Shown: in pieces, positions 1 to 6,300 of the stretch | Position numbering within the stretch: position 1 is the stretch's first letter | How the letters are laid out: the number at the start of each line of letters is the position of its first letter | Assembly: GCA_009787685.1 (NCBI GenBank) | Contig: WQSV01000057.1 | Location: 1 to 8,283 of the forward strand | Reading direction: 5' to 3' | Length of the DNA stretch: 8,283 nucleotides | Origin: Bacillota bacterium | GTDB lineage: Bacteria; Bacillota; Clostridia; Christensenellales; Pumilibacteraceae | The notes under the pieces: model-generated | Databases searched by the model: none | The model's input: the letters and a program-made list of their open reading frames with translations, nothing else | Told to the model about the DNA's origin: nothing | Translations under genes and position numbers: made by a program

Positions 1-413
1 CCAGTCAAAACAAAGTCGCCAATTGAAATATCTTTGTCAATCATTAGGTCGATAACCCTTTGGTCAACCCCTTCATAGTGTCCACAAAGAAGCAGTATTT
101 TGTCATGCTTTTCTGCAAGTTCCTTTGACATCACGTGTTTTAAAATTTCGCCTTTTGGCGAAAGATACACTCTCAAGTATTCATGATTTGGATCATTTGC
201 ATTAATCGCATCATAAATCGGCTGACAAGTCATAACCATGCCTGCCCCGCCCCCATACGGAACATCATCAACTTTACGGTGTTTGCATGCTGAAAATAAG
301 CGAATATCAATAATGTCAATTTCAATCGCTCCGCTCTTCTCTGCCCTACCAATAACACTTTGTTTAAGTGGAGCAAACATCTCTGGAAATATTGTCAAAA
401 TTTTAAATTTCAT
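1..413 (-). CDS. trmD: tRNA (guanine-N1-)-methyltransferase TrmD, N-terminal part (3' end cut by window edge)
   Basis: TrmD transfers a methyl group from S-adenosylmethionine to N1 of G37, next to the anticodon of tRNAs with G at position 36. This prevents +1 frameshifting, and the enzyme is essential in many bacteria. From the ATG at 413 the visible 137 codons (plus two bases of a Gly codon) read MKFKILTIFPEMF at the N-terminus. Then come the family signature KHRKVDDVPYGGGAGMVM (residues 44-61), CGHYEGVDQRV (110-120) and ISIGDFVLTG (129-138). The last two belong to the SPOUT trefoil-knot cofactor site. Full-length TrmD is about 240-255 residues, so slightly over half is present; the C-terminal part lies beyond the left edge. 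The start lies ten bases after the stop of the upstream protease gene. No clear Shine-Dalgarno is visible in the intervening bases, so translation may depend on coupling. The usual partner rimM is not the gene immediately upstream. Identification is near certain. Confidence 0.97.
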   Translation of the reverse strand, partial: MKFKILTIFPEMFAPLKQSVIGRAEKSGAIEIDIIDIRLFSACKHRKVDDVPYGGGAGMVMTCQPIYDAINANDPNHEYLRVYLSPKGEILKHVMSKELAEKHDKILLLCGHYEGVDQRVIDLMIDKDISIGDFVLT

Positions 414-423
414 TTTTTAGATT

Positions 424-3270
424 TTACTTCGTTTCTTTTTTTCGCTTCTTAATCAAAAATATTGCAAGGAAAAGTGAACCCAAAACAATCAAAACTAATG
501 AAACAACTGTCGCAGAAGTTGTGATTGAAATTGCTTTGCAACCAATATTGTTTGACTGATTTTCGGACAAATTTGAATCAAGAACATAATTCCCATCTCC
601 AATCGCTCGGACTTGAAGAATTGCATTTCGTCTCAAATTAAGAGTGTTCGTGTCGATTTGATTCACTTGAACAAATTCCTGTCTTATTCCGTTAACATAG
701 ATCGCATAGCCGTTTGAACCTTGAGTAGCGTTCCACGACAAAATATTATTTGAAAGCCTTACTCCAGTTGGCGAGTCTAGTGTCTTAAAAACCGCAAAAG
801 AGACTCTTTCACTCAATTCTGAGTCAATGAAATTGCTGGAATTGTTGACCGCTCTTAGTTGAATTTCATGAGAACCTAATGCTAAAGAGAGCGAATTGAG
901 TGAAATTGCTCTGATGGGAGATTGTATTGCATTTGTTGTTTGTCTTTGTCCATTGGCATAGACATGGAAACCAGTTGCGTTGTTAACTGCCATCCAAGTC
1001 AACATATCTCCATTAAGAGACTTGATTGGAGTTTCAATCCCCACTCTTGTGTCGGGAAGTCTAAAAATAATATAGACTGTTTTATAATAAAAAATATATC
1101 CGTCAACAAAATTTTCACGCAGTGCCAAAACAAATCTCAAATAATAAAAATCGTGCTTTTGAACGCCATCTGGAACTGATATGATGAAAGATTCAAAGAA
1201 TCCAGTTTCAAAATACTCTTGGCTGAGTATTGTCATGATATTGCCATTTCCCGATGGAGTGTGAGCGCGAATCCCATCTTCATGTCGACCGAAAAACACT
1301 CCGCCAACATTATTGTTATTTGAAGTCATGAACGATGATGCGTTGATTGTTCTATGAGTTCCCGGAACAATAGGTTCATCAATCCACATCGTGAGCGCGG
1401 ATGAAGTTCCTTTTCCCGCATCAAAACGATTAAAATTCCATTCGTTGAATCCAGTGCTTAGATCTGGAGAAACTGTTGTTGCGGCTCTTCCAACTCTGTA
1501 GCCACCATTTGTGTTGTGGAAATGATTTGAAACTTCAAGTCCATTGACCCAACCAGCGTTTGACCAACTTGCATCAGACATGACCGACATTGTGAAACGA
1601 ACAAAAGTGAATTGTTGGAAATTGTTTTCAACTCTCACCCAAAAATTCATTTCATCAAAAAAACTTATCGGGGTGACATCAAGCTGACTCCGACTTCCTT
1701 CCCATCTCAAGTAAGACAAAGCAGACATCGTTGGATTCAAAACACCACCATATGGGGCGTTTTCATCTCCAACAAATATTCCCTCCCAACCATTCAATCC
1801 ATGAATAATTCCTCGAAAGGCAATGTCATAAAGCCTATTTTCATTTTCTTTGGGACTCACAACATTTAAACCATTGATTTGAGCATTGCTCTGCCCATTT
1901 AAAGCACTTCTTCTGAATTCAATTGTGTCTTGATTTCTTCTCAAATTTTCAAAATGAGGAACTTCCATTTGAACAGGTGCATAGGTTGAAAGTTCATGCG
2001 TCATGAACGTGATATCAAGAAGCATTTCAATTGCTGTCGCTCGAATTGACACGGAGTGACTCTCCCCCGCTGCAAAGTTCATTGCAATGAAATAGCTATT
2101 CTCACCAACATTCGCAAGCAATGGACCTCCGCTGTCCCCCGGTCTCAATGGAATATTAGTGGTTATGACATTATCAAATCTTATGTCTCCAGCTGTTCCT
2201 CCCATATCAACCACAACTGAAGTTGATGAAGCGGTTATCACTCCACTCAAAGTTCCAGTCGTTATTCCAACTGTTGTCACCGACATGCCCTCTATTATTT
2301 GACTTTCATCCCCTCTTCTGACGTTTGGAATAATATTATTCCATCTGTTTCTAACATTCGTTGTCGGCAAGACAACACCTTGAGTGTCATGAGGAAGAAA
2401 CATAGCATCGATTATTGCCAGAACACCTCTTCGATTGTTTTGTCCGAATTCAGTCGTGAAATTACTGTTAAACGCTCTTCTATGAAGATTTCCAACAACA
2501 TGGAAAGCGGTGACAAGACCATGACGAGATGTGAGGTTGCAAACCGCATTGAGAGTTATTGTTCCACTGCTTATATTTGTGTGAATTGCCTCTCCTCCAT
2601 GAAATGGCCCAGACATTGCTCTCATCATCGCACTTTCGTTCAAACAGAAAATCACAGAATATTGTGAATAAAGTGACATCTCTTTTAGCAAACTTCTGAC
2701 CAGAGCCTCCTCTCTCTCACTTGCAACAACAACACTAACAGCATTATAGCGTGCTTTTATTGAAACTTCAAAAATATTATATCCGCCATTTAACACTCTT
2801 TCACTGCCAGAAATAAAAAGTATTGCGTTCTTAATTTCTTTCAAATGATTAAATGAATGTGTTTTAACTCTGTGGAGAACTGCTCCATCAAAATTTGAAA
2901 GGGTGTTGCGAGAGTTTAACAACGGACTATTTTCAGTTATTGCAATATTCAAAATTCCATTGTCATCAATAAATTTTCCCGCAAAACTATCATTGTGAAT
3001 ATTCTGCGAAATCTCACTGTTCTCACGAAAATTTGAGAACATTTTTTGAATGCTGTCATTTTTAAATGGCGCCATTGCATAATCAAGAACTGCCATTCCT
3101 CTTTCAGAATTTTTCAAAAACTGTTCACGTGAAAACACGCTACGCTCTTGTTCAACTATTATTTCTTCCCCTCTTGCCACAAAAACAACAGAAAAAACTG
3201 CACTCAATATTAACGCAAAAAGCATTAACAGCGCAAAAATTCTCTTTCTCTTAATTCTCAATATTGGCAT
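424..3270 (-). CDS. Membrane-anchored streptogrisin/alpha-lytic-like S1 serine protease with domain A and two FN3-like repeats
   Basis: This is a predicted secreted, membrane-tethered serine endopeptidase; its substrate is unknown. Positions below assume the ATG at 3270 (948 residues). Residues 1-33 are a basic start (RIKRKR) and a hydrophobic signal/anchor helix. Residues about 55-220 resemble an alpha-lytic-protease-type pro-region (FAGKFIDDNGILNIAITE, and a strand with NAVSVVVAS). The catalytic domain spans about 228-421: His257 in VTAFHVV, Asp288 in AIIDAMF, VGITTGTLSGVITA, and Ser380 in RPGDSGGP. A region without assigned family (about 440-565) follows, then domain A (565-742), two FN3-like repeats (744-827 and 829-906), a transmembrane helix (916-940) and the tail KKRKKETK. 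There is no LPXTG motif. Only three cysteines are present. The 3270 start is preferred because GGAG lies ten bases upstream and the signal begins cleanly there. ATG 3303 and TTG 3327 are in-frame alternatives, the latter giving 967 residues. Protease assignment is strong; specificity is not inferable. Confidence 0.88.
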   Translation of the reverse strand: MPILRIKRKRIFALLMLFALILSAVFSVVFVARGEEIIVEQERSVFSREQFLKNSERGMAVLDYAMAPFKNDSIQKMFSNFRENSEISQNIHNDSFAGKFIDDNGILNIAITENSPLLNSRNTLSNFDGAVLHRVKTHSFNHLKEIKNAILFISGSERVLNGGYNIFEVSIKARYNAVSVVVASEREEALVRSLLKEMSLYSQYSVIFCLNESAMMRAMSGPFHGGEAIHTNISSGTITLNAVCNLTSRHGLVTAFHVVGNLHRRAFNSNFTTEFGQNNRRGVLAIIDAMFLPHDTQGVVLPTTNVRNRWNNIIPNVRRGDESQIIEGMSVTTVGITTGTLSGVITASSTSVVVDMGGTAGDIRFDNVITTNIPLRPGDSGGPLLANVGENSYFIAMNFAAGESHSVSIRATAIEMLLDITFMTHELSTYAPVQMEVPHFENLRRNQDTIEFRRSALNGQSNAQINGLNVVSPKENENRLYDIAFRGIIHGLNGWEGIFVGDENAPYGGVLNPTMSALSYLRWEGSRSQLDVTPISFFDEMNFWVRVENNFQQFTFVRFTMSVMSDASWSNAGWVNGLEVSNHFHNTNGGYRVGRAATTVSPDLSTGFNEWNFNRFDAGKGTSSALTMWIDEPIVPGTHRTINASSFMTSNNNNVGGVFFGRHEDGIRAHTPSGNGNIMTILSQEYFETGFFESFIISVPDGVQKHDFYYLRFVLALRENFVDGYIFYYKTVYIIFRLPDTRVGIETPIKSLNGDMLTWMAVNNATGFHVYANGQRQTTNAIQSPIRAISLNSLSLALGSHEIQLRAVNNSSNFIDSELSERVSFAVFKTLDSPTGVRLSNNILSWNATQGSNGYAIYVNGIRQEFVQVNQIDTNTLNLRRNAILQVRAIGDGNYVLDSNLSENQSNNIGCKAISITTSATVVSLVLIVLGSLFLAIFLIKKRKKETK
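451..525 (-). other. C-terminal transmembrane anchor of the protease
   Basis: A hydrophobic run of about 25 residues (ATVVSLVLIVLGSLFLAIFLI) is followed by KKRKKETK and the stop. Just before it is NNIGCKAISITTS. The arrangement of extracellular domain, short polar motif, helix and positive tail resembles cell-wall or membrane sorting signals, but no LPXTG-type sortase motif is present. The protein is therefore probably held directly in the membrane, unless an unknown sorting system recognises the IGC segment. Confidence 0.8.
553..1041 (-). repeat. Two FN3-like repeats in the protease C-terminal half
   Basis: These are two units of the same repeat type as in the upstream giant protein. The first contains TWMAVNNATGFHVYANGQRQ and closes with FIDSELSE. 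The second contains SWNATQGSNGYAIYVNGIRQ and closes with YVLDSNLSE. They separate domain A from the C-terminal membrane anchor and probably act as a spacer that lifts the protease from the membrane. The second unit, with its AIGDGNYVLDS ending, is nearest the common clostridial form of the repeat. Confidence 0.8.
1045..1578 (-). other. Domain A, copy in the protease (unrecognised domain of about 178 residues)
   Basis: This segment of the protease gene encodes a block beginning near WSNAGWVNG and ending with VYIIFRLPDTR. Marker motifs are SNH, GYRVGRA, EWNFN, LTMWI, PGT and NASSFMT. It aligns without gaps to the segment at 7281..7808 over its first 81 residues, with 47 identities by hand count, then diverges before the shared YIIFRLPD ending. 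Both copies are followed directly by an FN3-like repeat. I do not recognise the family. The alternating hydrophobic/polar pattern suggests an all-beta extracellular domain, possibly ligand-binding, but this is inference. Confidence 0.75.
2008..2589 (-). other. Catalytic domain of the S1 (chymotrypsin-fold) serine protease
   Basis: Coding segment for the peptidase domain. The catalytic His codon is at 2500-2502, Asp at 2407-2409 and Ser at 2131-2133. The order and spacing (31 residues His to Asp, 92 residues Asp to Ser) fit the chymotrypsin fold. The V-x-x-VGITTG-x-x-SG-x-V block between Asp and Ser resembles the TTG...G.V block of streptogrisin/alpha-lytic relatives. All three catalytic residues are intact, so an active enzyme is expected. 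The residue just before the catalytic His is Phe rather than the usual small Ala or Gly. Confidence 0.85.
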
Positions 3271-3386
3271 AAATTTATCGCTCCAATTATGGATAGATGG
3301 CATTATGCAACACTCAATCAATCTCAAATCCTATTCTCTATTCTATTTTTAAGTTTGATTGAATATTCTGCCACCTGTCCAGATTA
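3271..3386. other. Short intergenic/leader stretch between the giant repeat protein and the protease
   Basis: A gap of 116 bases if the protease starts at 3270, or 59 if at 3327. I see no stem-loop followed by a T-run on the minus strand, and no convincing -35/-10 pair. The simplest reading is one transcript covering both surface genes and trmD, but a weak promoter cannot be excluded. Confidence 0.5.
3281..3284 (-). promoter_or_regulatory. Probable ribosome binding site (GGAG) deciding the protease start at 3270
   Basis: On the minus strand GGAG lies ten bases before the ATG at 3268-3270 (context TTGGAGCGATAAATTTATG). The two upstream in-frame candidates (ATG 3301-3303 and TTG 3325-3327) have only weaker purine matches or badly spaced ones. 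Starting at 3270 also gives a standard signal-peptide layout, MPILRIKRKR followed by a hydrophobic stretch, whereas the upstream starts add a polar segment with two cysteines. The spacing is slightly long, so this is supportive rather than decisive. Confidence 0.55.
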
Positions 3387-6300
3387 TTATCTTCTTGGTG
3401 GCTTGTTGTGGGATGTTTTTTGGTGATGATGGTGTTGAGTTGGCGGCGCATAAGTGTGGGCATAAGGATTGTTCCTTGGAGGTGCTTGATTGCTTATGTG
3501 CCGAATGTTTCCATCATAGAGTTGAACATATTGCTTTTGAGCTGCTTGTTTGCTTGAACTCAGTTTTCGCTGTTGATTATTTCTTTGTTGCCCATTTTTG
3601 TTTGGATTCGGTTTGTTCCCATAGTTTTGACCTGTTCCTTGAGTTAGTGCTAGGGGTTTTTGAGAATTGCCTTTGTAGGGCAATTGCTTTTGAGGTGAAA
3701 CATGTGTGTAAGGTCTTTGGTGTTGCCCATAGTAAGCTTGTTGCATTTGTTGCGGGTGTCGCCCATAATAGTAAGCTTGTTGATAGTGACCTTGTGGGTG
3801 GGAATAATGGGATTGTTGTCCATAATATCCTTGTCCGTTGTGAATGTGAGGATAGCCGTAGTAGCCTTGTTGCCCATATCCTTGTTGTGGATAGTGAGCA
3901 GTGTAATTGCCGTTTAGAGATTTTTTGTTCTTTGCTTGTTTGTGTTTTCTCGGGCTTTTATTTTTTTTCAAAACCAAAACCAAAAAAATTATTACTACAG
4001 CGATAATGATTAGGAAGAACACACCCCCAACAATGATTAGTATCCACCACCATGTCCATTCGAACCCATCGTCAATGTCGACTGTTGGCGGAATAATTCG
4101 CACAACTTGGACTTCTGATAGTGCGGAGTCAACTGATTGCCCACTTGCACCGAGCGCTCGAATTTGGATTAGATATTCACTAGCCCCTTCGCTACCATTT
4201 CCATTATTATTTCCGCCGTTACCATTACCATTACCGTTGAGACCAAGCCTTGCGAAGGTCACCTCTCTTGCGGTTGCTGGAAGACGTTGATTGAGGACTC
4301 CATTGACATAGATTGCAAAACCTATCGCCCCTTCAACTCTGTTCCATGTGATGACCTCTCGACCATTCTCAATCTCATTAATAACTGGTGCTGTCAATGC
4401 ACGGGCAACCGATTTTATGAACGATAGCGATGGTGCTGATGTCAACATATCTGGACGATCAGCAAGGGCACGTATTGTGATGCTGTGTTCCCCACTAATC
4501 AAATTTAAACTATCAATTGACACAAAAGTGTCAGTCGTTTGAACTCGGAAAATGCCATTCACAAACACTTGATATCTTGTTGCGTTCATAACACCAGCCC
4601 ATTGCAGAATTCCGCTTGTTTCATTAAAACTCAAATTTGTTGGCGCACTCAAAACTGTTCCAAGAGTTAGTTGACGTGTTGCGCTCAAAACTGAATCGAA
4701 AAGATAGATTGCTGACGCGGTCGCTCGGACTTGAATATTGTGAACCCCGAATGTGAGCGAGAACATTGCGACCAAATCAATTGATGTTGCCGAAATCATT
4801 TCACTGTTTCTTCTCACCCCATTAATATAAACAAAGTAGCCCTCGGCATATGGCACGGGATTCCAACTGACAATATTGCCATTAACAGTAATGTTTGGAG
4901 CAAAAAGTGTCAAGCCAATGACGAATTCACCTTTTTCACTTAACTGCGAATCATGGATATAGCTCGCTGGATTTATTGCTCTAACTTGGACATAATTCAC
5001 TCCATTTGAAAGCGGAAGTTGTCCCATGTTCACTTGAAATGTTGCAACTGTCGCAAACAGTTCTCCATTGAGATGGACTTCATAGCGTGCTGCATGCTGA
5101 ACATTTGTCCATGAGATGACTCTCGTCCTTTCATTAACGGTCACAACTGGTCTTGAGAGTGTTGTTTCAACTGTGAAATTTAAAGGCGCACTTCTTGGAG
5201 AGTTGTTGACATAGAAAACATTTCCCATTGCAACAATTTGAACGAGTTGATAGCCAAGTGGGATTGGCAAATTATTAAGGTTTATTATGTTTGTCGTTAA
5301 TATTGTTGAAGTTCTTCTGATACCTCCGACATAGATATGATATCCCGCGGCATAGTCAACTTCATCCCAAACCATGTAGCCTGTTGTTTGATTGATTGTC
5401 GCAACTGGCGCCGTCAAAGTGATGACTCTGACAAATGTCACAGTCGCACTAAGCGGAGAATCCCAAAAATACATCGCCGAACTTGTTGCTCTTGCTTGGA
5501 TTTGATTGTGTCCAACGCGAAGATTGAGAATATTGACATTAATGACTGTTCCGAAAATTGGTTCAGTCGTTGCACGCACTCCATTGACATAAACATAATA
5601 TCCTGTTGCATTCACAACAGAACTAAACGTCAAGAGTCCGTTTGATTGGTTGATTGAAATGTTTTGTGGTGTTCCAAGAGTTGCATGGACAGTCACGATG
5701 ATTGCGTTTGAGAGCGGACTATCAAGCCAATAGATTGCTGCATTCACTGCTCTGACTTGTATGCTCAAAATTCCAACTTGCAAATTCAAATATGCTATAT
5801 TAATGCTATTTGCGCCCATAGGCATCGTTGTCGCCCTCACGCCGTTTGCATAAATATGAAATCCAGTCGCATATGCACTTGAAGAAAAACTCAACATCGG
5901 CTCACTAAAAACAACATTGACAGGCTGTGAAAGAATATGCACCGACATAAAAACAACTGATTGGCTGAGGGGTGAATCATTAACATATATTTCATCACTC
6001 GTCGCTCGTATATGGATATTGTGAAACCCTGCGCGAAGACCTAGTGTGTTCAAGTCGACAAAATTTACTAAAACCGCTTGAGATGTTATTCTCTCGCTTC
6101 CAGAATAGACATGATATCCCGTTGCCCTTTCGGTTTCATTCCATGTCAGTATACTTGTTGATTGGTCAAGTAGCAGTCCGTTTGGAACAAGTAGTGCCAT
6201 GGTTATTCTGATTCTTTCCCAATTTTCAGACCATCTGTGAGCATGATAAATTGATGTTGACATCGCCATCAATTCAAGATAGAAACTTCCCAAATCAAGC

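Larger units (their letters stand above)
3390..3968 (-). other. Low-complexity, prion-like basic cytoplasmic tail of the giant repeat protein
   Basis: 193 residues after the membrane helix. By hand count the tail has 33 Gln, 22 Tyr, 17 His and 27 Lys/Arg, but only one acidic residue (Asp). The densest part (3708..3905) is made of variations on QGYYG, YGQQ and QQAYY. A less Tyr-rich segment with Lys, Asn and Gln follows, and the end contains HHHH and finishes PPRR. No globular domain or catalytic motif is visible. The composition is like that of disordered, phase-separating or polymer-binding tails. What it does here is unknown. Confidence 0.85.

Noticed and set aside
238..420. Plus-strand open frame of 60 codons across the start of trmD.
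   Set aside because: Antisense to the conserved trmD N-terminus; no domain, and no independent sign of translation.
436..442. A7 tract near the end of the protease gene, where a -1 slip would extend the protein to a TGA overlapping the trmD ATG.
   Set aside because: The change is only a few terminal residues in a basic tail, short A-runs are expected in Lys-rich ends, and no stimulatory element is visible. Kept only as a curiosity.
3295..3370. Possible promoter before the protease (TAGAAT or CATAAT as -10).
   Set aside because: No acceptable -35 element lies at 16-18 bases from either; the best TTGAGA match is only 14 bases from CATAAT. In AT-rich DNA such hexamers are common.
3328..3386. 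Terminator after the giant repeat gene.
   Set aside because: Only a very short palindrome (gaatattc at 3361-3368) without a GC stem or following T-run on the minus strand.
3428..3445. Run of His codons (HHHH) near the C-terminus resembling an artificial tag.
   Set aside because: Only four His with surrounding Gln/Pro/Thr, in a tail already rich in His; no vector sequence nearby. It is natural low complexity.
3359..4006. Plus-strand open frame of about 215 codons rich in Cys, His and Val.
   Set aside because: It lies exactly antisense to the Gln/Tyr-rich tail. Reverse complements of the Gln, Tyr and Gly codons used there do not create stops, so a long open frame is expected by chance. The protein has no recognisable domain, and the minus-strand frame is clearly the real gene.
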